This document shows, piece after piece, positions 1 through 5,747 of a stretch of DNA of 5,756 bases. Source of the DNA: an uncultured Clostridium sp. GTDB lineage: Bacteria; Bacillota; Clostridia; Lachnospirales; Lachnospiraceae. Positions within the stretch are counted from its first letter, which is position 1. Each line of letters starts with the position of its first letter. The position numbers and the translations under genes are program-made. Under the pieces are notes generated by a model. It saw only the letters and a program-made list of their open reading frames with translations, had not been told where the DNA came from and did not search any database. The stretch is from contig CATWBR010000307.1 of the NCBI GenBank assembly GCA_958349075.1, forward strand, positions 1-5,756, in the 5' to 3' direction.

Positions 1-168
1 GCATCCGCTGTGCGCTCCACAAGCGGAAGCGAGTCCCCGTAGGAATTTTTTCTCCCGGATTCCCCCTCACCGCACCTATCCAGCCGGGACTGAAGACTCA
101 CCCAACCTTCCTTCCCCCGTCCGCCATCCCCCAAAGCCGTCCTCGCATCTCAATTAAAATTAAACCCT
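1..168. other. C-rich gene-free stretch upstream of the thrS promoter
   Basis: No gene could be supported here. The + strand is rich in C and poor in G over about 50-150, with several runs of four or five C. A hairpin can be drawn at 4-27 (TCCGCTGTG against CAC-A-AGCGGA, one bulged A), but the nearest T-run (45-50) is too far away for a normal intrinsic terminator. A second weak inverted repeat pairs 53-58 (TCCCGG) with 84-89 (CCGGGA). One + frame is open from the left edge into the thrS leader, but its product is low-complexity and has no start. The region is most likely an intergenic tail of an upstream unit lying outside the window. Confidence 0.5.
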
Positions 169-196
169 TTGACAAATCCCCCTTCCATGCTATAAT
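169..196 (+). promoter_or_regulatory. thrS promoter (sigma-A type, extended -10)
   Basis: A perfect TTGACA (169-174) and a perfect TATAAT (191-196) are separated by 16 bp. A TG dinucleotide one base before the -10 (188-189) gives an extended -10. Transcription would begin near 202-204, which leaves a T-box leader of the usual length before the terminator. The slightly short spacer is the only departure from consensus. This should be a strong housekeeping promoter, with control exerted downstream by the riboswitch rather than at initiation. Confidence 0.9.
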
Positions 197-202
197 AAGA
201 AG

Positions 203-536
203 GAAAATTGAACAGTCCAAACGCTATGAAGGGACCTGCAGCAAGCACAACAATCCAGAGAGAGACGCATCGGGTGGAAGCGCCTTATTGGGACGCCGCT
301 GTTACCAGCCCGGAGCGGCCTTAATACGGCCCGGTGATTCCGTTATCATCCGATATGATGAAAAGTGTATCCGCTGTTTTTCATCATGATAAATGAGAGG
401 TTAGCCAAACCGGATTTCCGGCACGGTGACGGAAAGTGCAGCATGCTTTTCCCACCGCCAACTATACAAAAAGGGTGGAACCGCGAGCAGATATGCCCGC
501 CCCTTGCAGCAGTTGTGCTGCAGGAGGGCTTTTTTT
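203..536 (+). ncRNA. T-box riboswitch (tRNA-Thr sensing) in the thrS leader
   Basis: The leader carries the T-box sequence AGGGTGGAACCGCG at 472-485. The antiterminator can be drawn exactly: AAGGG (471-475) with CCCTT (501-505) and GCG (483-485) with CGC (498-500), leaving the seven-base bulge TGGAACC (476-482) that binds the uncharged tRNA acceptor end. Upstream are a GA-rich Stem I element (257-264), a GGGTGGAAG apical-type sequence (272-280) and a candidate specifier ACC (threonine) at 304-306 followed by a purine. A Stem III-like helix pairs 355-364 with 378-387 and extends outward through 343-347 with 388-392. ThrRS encoded immediately downstream supports the threonine assignment. By family knowledge, uncharged tRNA-Thr stabilises the antiterminator and permits thrS expression. 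The T-box identity is very secure; the specifier was placed by eye. The UGGA of the bulge predicts a U discriminator base on the partner tRNA (inference). Confidence 0.95.
499..536 (+). terminator. T-box intrinsic terminator
   Basis: The 5' arm 499-511 (GCCCCTTGCAGCA) pairs with the 3' arm 516-529, with a GTTG loop (512-515), one bulged A (525) and one G-U pair (504/523). Seven T residues follow at 530-536. The 5' arm shares bases 499-505 with the antiterminator, so the two structures exclude each other, as expected for a transcriptional T-box switch. Confidence 0.93.
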
Positions 537-659
537 GATCGGGAACGCATCGCCCGCAGACAGGGAATGGAGTCCGGACTGGAAAATGCACCATAGCGCC
601 TCTATGGACATTACTTTCTAAAATAACGAATACATTTATACAATTAAAGGAGACAAATT
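537..659 (+). other. thrS mRNA segment between T-box terminator and start codon
   Basis: This is leader sequence transcribed only after read-through. It holds a perfect 10-bp palindrome, AGTCCGGACT (571-580), and a 6-bp hairpin pairing CCATAG (591-596) with CTATGG (602-607) across a five-base loop. The rest is A/T-rich up to the ribosome-binding site AAAGGAG (646-652), seven bases before the thrS ATG. No gene is supported here. The hairpin lies well upstream of the ribosome site and would not hide it. Confidence 0.6.
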
Positions 660-2618
660 ATGATTATCACACTAAAAGACGGTTCTCAAAGGGAATATTC
701 CGAACCAAAATCCATCATTGACATTGCATTCGACATCAGCGAAGGCCTTGCGCGCGCTGCCTGTGCCGGAGAGCGAAACGGCGAAACGGTAGATCTCAGA
801 ACCGTCGTGGACAGTGACTGTACCTTAAATATCCTGACTGCAAGGGATCCGGAAGGACTTTCCGCCATCCGCCACACCTGTTCCCATGTCCTGGCCGAGG
901 CCGTTAAACGGATGCGTCCCCAGGCCAAACTGACCATCGGCCCGTCCATTGAAAACGGTTTTTACTACGATTTTGACACGGAGCCATTTACCAGGGAGGA
1001 TCTTGACAACCTGGAAAAAGAGATGAAAAAGATTATCAAGCAGGGACAGAAGCTTGAGAAATTCACGCTTGAAAAGACAGCCGCCATCCGTCTGATGGAG
1101 GAAAGGGAGGAACCGTACAAGGTGGAACTCATCGAAGCGCTGCCTGAGGGAGAGGAAATCTCCTTTTACCGGCAGGGCGACGATTTTACCGACCTCTGTG
1201 CCGGACCTCATCTGATGAGCACGAAACCGATCAAGGCATTCAAGCTTATCTCCTCCTCCATGGCCTATTGGAGAGGCGATTCAAGCAAGGCCCAGCTCCA
1301 GAGAATCTACGGAACCGCGTTTGCCACAAAGGAAGAGCTGAACGCCTACCTGGAACATCTGGAAGACATTAAAAAACGCGATCATAACAAACTGGGCCGT
1401 GAGATGCGTCTTTTCACCACGGTCGACGTCATCGGTCAGGGCCTCCCCCTGCTGATGCCGAAGGGCGTCAAAATTGTCCAGTCCCTGCAGCGCTGGGTCG
1501 AAGACCTGGAGGACAATGAGTGGGGCTACATCCGCACCAAAACTCCACTGATGGCCAAATCCGATTTATACAAGATTTCCGGTCACTGGGATCACTATAA
1601 GGACGGCATGTTTGTCCTGGGAGACGAGGAAAAAGACAAGGAAGTTTTTGCACTCCGTCCGATGACCTGTCCATTCCAGTATTACGTATATAAAAACGAT
1701 CAGCACTCCTACCGCGAACTGCCGCTGCGCTACAGCGAAACCTCCACTCTGTTCAGGAATGAGGATTCCGGTGAAATGCACGGCCTGACACGCGTCCGTC
1801 AGTTTACCATCTCCGAGGGCCATCTGATTATCCGCCCCGACCAGGTGGAGGAAGAACTGGCCGGCTGCCTGGATTTGGCGGTCCACTGTCTGACAACTCT
1901 GGGCCTTCAGGATGACGTGACTTACCGTCTCTCCAAATGGGATCCCAACAACCGGGAAAAATATCTCGGGGACGAGGAGTACTGGGAGAAAACACAGGGA
2001 AAGATCCGTGACCTGCTGGTAGAAAAACAGGTTCCGTTTACAGAGGCCGACGGCGAAGCCGCATTCTACGGCCCGAAGATTGACATCCAGGCAAAGAACG
2101 TGTACGGCAAAGAAGATACGATGATCACAATTCAGTTAGACTGTGCCATTGCCGAGAACTTTGATATGTATTTCATCGATCAGAACGGTGAGAAGGTACG
2201 TCCCTATGTCATCCACAGAACATCCATGGGATGCTATGAGAGAACACTGGCATGGCTCATCGAAAAGTACGCCGGCAAGTTCCCGACCTGGCTCTGCCCT
2301 GAGCAGGTAAGAGTTCTTCCGATCTCCGACAAATATGAGTCATATGCGGAAGAGGTGGAGAAGGAATTAAAGAAAAACGGTATCTCCTGCACTCTGGATA
2401 GCCGCTCCGAAAAGATTGGATATAAGATCCGCGAGACGAGACTTGACAAAGTACCTTACATGCTGGTAGTCGGACAGCAGGAGGAGGCGGATAAGACGGT
2501 TTCCGTCAGAAGCCGTTTCGCAGGCGATGAAGGTGTGAAACCGCTCGGTGAATTCATCGAACAGATTTGTAAGGAAATCCGTACAAAAGAGATCCGCGAG
2601 GAAGTAAGTGAGGCGTAA
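660..2618 (+). CDS. thrS: threonyl-tRNA synthetase
   Basis: This cytoplasmic class II aminoacyl-tRNA synthetase joins threonine to tRNA-Thr using ATP. At 652 aa it has the full-length bacterial layout: TGS domain (about 1-61), editing domain (about 65-225) with the hydrolytic residues H72, H76, C180 and H184 (HxxxH and DLCAGPH), class II catalytic core (about 240-535) and anticodon-binding domain (about 545-642, with EKIGYKIRE and VPYMLVVG). The predicted zinc ligands are C337, H388 and H519. Motif 2 is around R366 (FRNEDSG), and motif 3 contains G524 and E527-R528. The ATG at 660 is set by AAAGGAG seven bases upstream and by the TGS domain beginning at residue 1. Expression is placed under tRNA-Thr control by the T-box. 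It is odd in reading MTCPFQ and FTISEGH where E. coli, from memory, has MNCPGH and FTQDDAH, which suggests a divergent ThrRS clade. The zinc ligands and editing site are retained, so an active editing enzyme is expected. Confidence 0.98.
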   Translation: MIITLKDGSQREYSEPKSIIDIAFDISEGLARAACAGERNGETVDLRTVVDSDCTLNILTARDPEGLSAIRHTCSHVLAEAVKRMRPQAKLTIGPSIENGFYYDFDTEPFTREDLDNLEKEMKKIIKQGQKLEKFTLEKTAAIRLMEEREEPYKVELIEALPEGEEISFYRQGDDFTDLCAGPHLMSTKPIKAFKLISSSMAYWRGDSSKAQLQRIYGTAFATKEELNAYLEHLEDIKKRDHNKLGREMRLFTTVDVIGQGLPLLMPKGVKIVQSLQRWVEDLEDNEWGYIRTKTPLMAKSDLYKISGHWDHYKDGMFVLGDEEKDKEVFALRPMTCPFQYYVYKNDQHSYRELPLRYSETSTLFRNEDSGEMHGLTRVRQFTISEGHLIIRPDQVEEELAGCLDLAVHCLTTLGLQDDVTYRLSKWDPNNREKYLGDEEYWEKTQGKIRDLLVEKQVPFTEADGEAAFYGPKIDIQAKNVYGKEDTMITIQLDCAIAENFDMYFIDQNGEKVRPYVIHRTSMGCYERTLAWLIEKYAGKFPTWLCPEQVRVLPISDKYESYAEEVEKELKKNGISCTLDSRSEKIGYKIRETRLDKVPYMLVVGQQEEADKTVSVRSRFAGDEGVKPLGEFIEQICKEIRTKEIREEVSEA

Positions 2619-2710
2619 ATCAAGGTTATCGCGGCGATATCATCCCTTACCGCCGCAGTGCAATCCTCGCTGAGCGTTTTTATTTCATCGGACCAACTTT
2701 CCAATGATAT
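2619..2710. other. convergent intergenic segment after thrS
   Basis: No gene is supported. A 6-bp inverted repeat, GCGGCG (2631-2636) with CGCCGC (2651-2656), spans a 14-base loop and has no T-run after it. A run of five T (2677-2681) follows only a 3-bp stem (CGC-TGA-GCG, 2668-2676), which is too weak to call a terminator alone. The 9-base string CGCTGAGCG recurs at 2794-2802 on the far side of the long hairpin. Confidence 0.4.
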
Positions 2711-2774
2711 AAGAAGAGCACCGCTCCTGATAGGAAATCATCATGATTTCTCATCAGGAGCGGTGCTCTTTCTG
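2711..2774. terminator. long bidirectional terminator between thrS and nrdG
   Basis: Bases 2714-2731 pair perfectly with 2753-2770 (18 bp). After an A-C mismatch and a G-T wobble, the helix continues with 2734-2740 pairing 2744-2750 around a three-base loop (TCA, 2741-2743), so the stem is almost continuous over 57 bases. On the + strand it is followed by CTCTTTCTGTT and on the - strand by CTCTTCTTAT, both T-rich though interrupted. Its position between convergent thrS and nrdG fits termination of both transcripts. The stem is longer than in a typical intrinsic terminator, so it may also protect 3' ends or be a short repeat element. Confidence 0.85.
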
Positions 2775-2811
2775 TTAAAAGCGGTAACCCGAACGCTGAG
2801 CGGATTATCAT

Positions 2812-3363
2812 TTATCTCTTTTCATGGCCTGCAAACATGGGATCGTCCTGCCAGAGGATGACTCTGCCATCCCTCAGAGAAGCGGGGAGGTCAATGAGTC
2901 TCTGGTTTTTCGATCCTCTGAAACGGAGGGTAATGTCGTACTCCGCCTCCACAAACCTGCCGTCTACCAGGATATCCAGGTATCCGAGCAGTTCGTCCGT
3001 AGCCTCGCAGTGCGCTTTCCCGCCTTCCGTCAAATCCCTCTCCAGCGTATACCCGGTATAGCACCAGATATCCTTGCCGGGACAGGAGGACTTTACTTCC
3101 CTGAGGAGGGGAAGGAGCGCCCGCTGGTTGGCCGGTTCCATCGGCTCGCCGCCGAGGAGGCTCAGTCCTGCCACATAGGCCGGTTTCAAGCTGTCTATAA
3201 TCTTCTGCTGCGTTTCTTTTGTAAATGGTTCGCCAAAACCGAAATCCCAGGCCTCGCTGTTAAAGCATCCGGGACAGCGGTGGGTGCAGCCCGATACAAA
3301 AAGGCTGGTTCTTACGCCGGTTCCGTTGGCGATATCGCAGTATTTGATATTGGCATAGTTCAT
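2812..3363 (-). CDS. nrdG: anaerobic ribonucleoside-triphosphate reductase activating protein
   Basis: NrdG is a radical-SAM activase. It reduces and cleaves S-adenosylmethionine at a 4Fe-4S cluster and makes the glycyl radical on NrdD under anaerobic conditions. The 183-aa protein is of usual family length. The cluster motif CX3CX2C is C26-C30-C33 (GCTHRCPGC), followed by FN as is typical of NrdG. The SAM-contacting GGEP is at 71-74, and a C-terminal family signature runs from LVDGRF (about 132-137) to FRGSKNQRLIDL (about 148-159). The ATG is fixed by AGGAG (3370-3374) about six bases upstream. It lies directly after nrdD with a 9-base gap and no promoter between them, so it is co-transcribed and probably translationally coupled. 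The gene ends before the long shared terminator. Nothing appears truncated or missing. Confidence 0.97.
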   Translation of the reverse strand: MNYANIKYCDIANGTGVRTSLFVSGCTHRCPGCFNSEAWDFGFGEPFTKETQQKIIDSLKPAYVAGLSLLGGEPMEPANQRALLPLLREVKSSCPGKDIWCYTGYTLERDLTEGGKAHCEATDELLGYLDILVDGRFVEAEYDITLRFRGSKNQRLIDLPASLRDGRVILWQDDPMFAGHEKR

Positions 3364-3375
3364 GGTTATCTCCTA
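3364..3375 (-). promoter_or_regulatory. nrdG ribosome-binding site overlapping the nrdD stop
   Basis: On the - strand the sequence reads TAGGAGATAACC followed by ATG. The nrdD stop TAG (3373-3375) shares bases with the Shine-Dalgarno sequence AGGAG (3370-3374) that serves nrdG. Ribosomes finishing nrdD therefore stop on the nrdG initiation site, an arrangement that favours coupled synthesis of reductase and activase. Confidence 0.85.
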
Positions 3376-5550
3376 CAGATGCAGAACCCTGTCACGGATC
3401 TCTTCGGTACGTCCCTGGTTCCAGTACTGTGTTCCAATATATCCGCAGGTACGTCTGGCTACGTTCATCTTGGACTGATCGCGGTTCTTGCAGCTTGGGC
3501 ATTCCCAGACAAGCTTTCCGTCGTCCTCCACAATACGTATCTCCCCGTCGTAACCGCATTCCTGGCAGTAGTCGGATTTCGTATTCAGTTCTGCATACAT
3601 AATATTGTCGTAAATGAACTGCAGCACACTGATGACGGCTTCCAGGTTGTCCTGCATGTCGGGCACTTCCACATAGCTGATGGCTCCGCCCGGTGAAAGC
3701 TTCTGGAACTGGCTTTCAAACTGCAGTTTTGTAAAAGCGTCGATCTCTTCGGATACATGGACATGATAGCTGTTGGTAATATATCCCTTATCGGTGATTC
3801 CCTCTACGATGCCAAAGCGCTTCTGAAGACATTTGGAGAATTTATATGTGGTGGACTCCAGGGGAGTTCCATATAAGCTGAAGTCGATATTGTGCTCTGC
3901 TTTCCACTTTGCGCACATATCGTTCATATGCTGCATCACCTTCATGGCAAACGGGGTCACATCCGGATCGGTGTGGGATTTGCCGGTCATGTATTTACAG
4001 CACTCATAGAGTCCCGCATATCCCAGGCTGATGGTGGAATATCCTCCATAGAGAAGTTTATCGATCACCTCTCCCTTCTCAAGGCGGGCCAGGGCTCCGT
4101 GCTGCCACAGAATCGGCGCCGCATCGGACAGGGTTCCCTTAAGGCGGTTGTGCCTGCACAGCAGTGCTTCATGGCAAAGCTCCAGACGTTCATCAAAAAG
4201 CTCCCAGAACTTATCGAAGTCACCTTCGCTTGAAAGAGCCAGATCCACCAGGTTGATTGTCACAACGCCCTGATTAAATCTGCCGTAGTATTTTGCTTTT
4301 CCCGTCTCAGGATCCACATATGGGGTCAGGAAGCTTCTGCATCCCATACAGGTATAGCAGTGGCCGTCGCCATTCTTATCCACCTTGTTCTGGAGCATAA
4401 TCTTCTCGCTGATATAGTCGGGAACCATTCTCTTGGCCGTACATTTGGCTGCCAGCTTCGTCAGATAGAAATAAGGCGTTCCCTCCGTCAGGTTATCTTC
4501 CTCCAACACATAAATCAGCTTAGGAAATGCCGGTGTGACCCAGACTCCTTCCTCATTCTTTACGCCCTGGTAGCGCTGACGCAGAGTCTCTTCAATAATC
4601 AGCGCCAGATCTTCCTTTTCCTGCTGGTTGCGGGCTTCGTTGAGATACATAAATACAGTGACAAACGGTGCCTGGCCGTTGGTTGTCATCAGGGTTACAA
4701 CCTGATACTGGATCGTCTGCACGCCGCGGCTGATCTCCTCTTTCAGGCGTTTATTGACCATCTCTTTAATCTGGGCGTCGCTGGCGCTGATTCCCAGGCT
4801 TACCATCTCTTCCTGCACGCTCTGGCGGATTTTCCTGCGGCTCACGTCTACGAAGGGAGCCAAATGGGTCAGGCTGATGCTCTGGCCGCCGTACTGGCTG
4901 CTGGCCACCTGGGCAATAATCTGGGTAGCAATATTACAGGCCGTGGAAAAGCTGTGCGGCTTATCAATTCCCGTGCCGCTGATAACGGTCCCGTTCTGCA
5001 GCATGTCCTCTAAATTGACAAGATCGCAGTTGTGCATATGCTGTGCAAAATAGTCGGAATCGTGAAAATGGATGATTCCCTGCTCATGGGCTTCCACTAC
5101 TTCCTGAGGAAGCAGAAGGCGTGTGGTCAAATCCTTGCTGACCTCGCCTGCCATATAATCGCGCTGTACGCTGTTCACGGTCGGGTTCTTGTTGGAATTC
5201 TCCTGCTTTACGTCCTCGTTGTTGCATTCGATCAGGCTCAGAATCTTGTCGTCCGTTGTATTGCTGGTACGCTTAAGCGTTCTGATATAGCGGTATGTGA
5301 TGTACTTTCTCGCCACCTCAAATGCCTGCTGCTCCATAATCTGGTTCTCAACGAGATCCTGGATTTCCTCCACACTCATCGTGTGCGGTCTTGTGCTGCA
5401 TACCTGCTCCACCTGGTCGGCAATGGCATCAATCTGCTCCTGGCTGAGCTGCTGGTTCGCCTGAACGACCTCATTGGCCTTGCTGACCGCCATCATGATC
5501 TTTGATATATCAAAGACTGCTTCTGATCCGTTTCGTTTGATAATCTTCAT
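3373..5550 (-). CDS. nrdD: anaerobic (class III) ribonucleoside-triphosphate reductase
   Basis: NrdD converts ribonucleoside triphosphates to deoxyribonucleotides using a glycyl and a transient thiyl radical; it is cytoplasmic and inactivated by oxygen. The 725-aa protein begins with an ATP-cone (about 1-93, KRNGSEAVFD near the start) that normally senses ATP/dATP. The active-site cysteines are predicted as C175 (HMHNCDLVN) and C404 (MGCRSFL). The C-terminus has a zinc-type four-cysteine set, C662/C665 and C684/C687, and the glycyl-radical motif RRTCGY with G703, followed by the usual short tail. C398 and C401 precede C404, giving CX2CX2C around the presumed thiyl residue. The ATG at 5550 is supported by AGGAGG (5562-5567), 11 bases upstream, and by the ATP-cone starting at once. 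It is first in an operon with nrdG and is expressed from the promoter at 5719-5747 through a structured leader. Its length and motifs indicate an intact enzyme. Confidence 0.98.
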   Translation of the reverse strand: MKIIKRNGSEAVFDISKIMMAVSKANEVVQANQQLSQEQIDAIADQVEQVCSTRPHTMSVEEIQDLVENQIMEQQAFEVARKYITYRYIRTLKRTSNTTDDKILSLIECNNEDVKQENSNKNPTVNSVQRDYMAGEVSKDLTTRLLLPQEVVEAHEQGIIHFHDSDYFAQHMHNCDLVNLEDMLQNGTVISGTGIDKPHSFSTACNIATQIIAQVASSQYGGQSISLTHLAPFVDVSRRKIRQSVQEEMVSLGISASDAQIKEMVNKRLKEEISRGVQTIQYQVVTLMTTNGQAPFVTVFMYLNEARNQQEKEDLALIIEETLRQRYQGVKNEEGVWVTPAFPKLIYVLEEDNLTEGTPYFYLTKLAAKCTAKRMVPDYISEKIMLQNKVDKNGDGHCYTCMGCRSFLTPYVDPETGKAKYYGRFNQGVVTINLVDLALSSEGDFDKFWELFDERLELCHEALLCRHNRLKGTLSDAAPILWQHGALARLEKGEVIDKLLYGGYSTISLGYAGLYECCKYMTGKSHTDPDVTPFAMKVMQHMNDMCAKWKAEHNIDFSLYGTPLESTTYKFSKCLQKRFGIVEGITDKGYITNSYHVHVSEEIDAFTKLQFESQFQKLSPGGAISYVEVPDMQDNLEAVISVLQFIYDNIMYAELNTKSDYCQECGYDGEIRIVEDDGKLVWECPSCKNRDQSKMNVARRTCGYIGTQYWNQGRTEEIRDRVLHL

Positions 5551-5599
5551 ACCCCAAACTTCCTCCTGTAACTCTTTCTATATATGGTAGTATTGTGTA

Positions 5600-5616
5600 C
5601 CGGGCCGCCGGGCCGG
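5600..5616 (-). repeat. tandem GC octamer and hairpin in the nrdD leader
   Basis: On the + strand CCGGGCCG occurs twice back to back (5600-5607 and 5608-5615). In the nrdD transcript CCGGCC (5611-5616) can pair with GGCCCGG (5600-5606) around a four-base loop with one bulged C, giving a short very stable hairpin about 35 bases upstream of the Shine-Dalgarno sequence. It contrasts sharply with the A/T-rich bases on its nrdD side. Confidence 0.6.
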
Positions 5617-5639
5617 CATCCATTGGTTGTTTGACAATG

Positions 5640-5693
5640 AAAAGCCCGTAAAACGTGCTTTCGTTGTTGGCAGCGGTAACCTTTACGCGGGGC
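5640..5693 (-). other. bulged hairpin followed by UUUU in the nrdD leader (possible attenuator)
   Basis: On the - strand GCC (5691-5693) pairs with GGC (5644-5646) and CGTAAA (5682-5687) with TTTACG (5647-5652), leaving a three-base bulge (5688-5690) and a 29-base loop. The 3' arm runs directly into four T (5640-5643) before CATTG. The shape resembles a weak intrinsic terminator with a large, probably structured loop. The short T-run and bulge make strong termination unlikely without help. Confidence 0.4.
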
Positions 5694-5718
5694 GTTCAGG
5701 TATCACTTGTGCTTTATT

Positions 5719-5747
5719 AGTATAAGCCAGGATACAAATACTGTCAA
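5719..5747 (-). promoter_or_regulatory. nrdDG promoter (sigma-A type)
   Basis: On the - strand a perfect TTGACA (5742-5747) is followed after exactly 17 bp by TATACT (5719-5724), one base off consensus. Initiation is expected near 5712. No convincing NrdR box pair, Rex site or Fnr-like palindrome overlaps it in the visible sequence, but only 9 bases upstream of the -35 are available. Confidence 0.88.

Larger units (their letters stand above)
5551..5712 (-). promoter_or_regulatory. structured 5' leader of nrdDG, unassigned
   Basis: About 160 bases separate the predicted transcription start (near 5712) from the nrdD ATG, long for a simple leader. It contains a bulged hairpin ending in UUUU (5640-5693), a GC-rich tandem repeat that folds (5600-5616), an A/T-rich stretch (5571-5598) and the ribosome site AGGAGG (5562-5567). 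No conserved signature of the riboswitch classes I know was found. A half-match to the NrdR box (TATTGTGT on the + strand, 5591-5598) is present but its other half is absent. Regulation in this leader is plausible but unproven. Confidence 0.5.

Noticed and set aside
3..386. Frame 3 on the + strand is open from the left edge to a TGA near 386 (about 128 codons).
   Set aside because: It has no start codon in view, has a low-complexity proline- and arginine-rich start, and runs through the promoter and T-box Stem I and III. The C-rich base composition explains the absence of stops.
452..478. CCACC (452-456) complementary to GGTGG (474-478), a possible sequestering helix for the T-box sequence.
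   Set aside because: It is only 5 bp with a 17-base loop, is not part of the known T-box architecture, and is weaker than both the antiterminator and terminator helices.
436..621. A 61-codon + strand ORF spanning the T-box and terminator.
   Set aside because: It overlaps the antiterminator, terminator and leader RNA, has no good ribosome site, and its product resembles nothing.
2668..2802. A 9-base direct repeat CGCTGAGCG at 2668-2676 and 2794-2802 flanking the terminator, like a target-site duplication.
   Set aside because: No mobile element or transposase remnant lies between the copies, and a 9-base partly self-complementary string can recur by chance.
2824..3696. A 290-codon + strand ORF antisense to nrdG and the end of nrdD.
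   Set aside because: It lies opposite two clearly conserved genes, its sequence mirrors their codon structure, no ribosome site precedes it, and it follows directly after a terminator.
4360..5505. Several + strand ORFs of about 100-217 codons antisense to nrdD.
   Set aside because: They are antisense shadows of a strongly conserved gene with no recognisable motifs and no promoter evidence.
5583..5598. A possible NrdR box (TATTGTGT on the + strand).
   Set aside because: Only the right half matches the ACACWATATATWGTGT-type palindrome as I recall it. No second box sits at the expected distance, and it lies more than 100 bp downstream of the promoter.
5631..5636. A perfect TTGACA on the + strand inside the nrdD leader, suggesting an antisense promoter.
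   Set aside because: No -10-like hexamer occurs 16-18 bp downstream; the bases there are CGTGCT-like.
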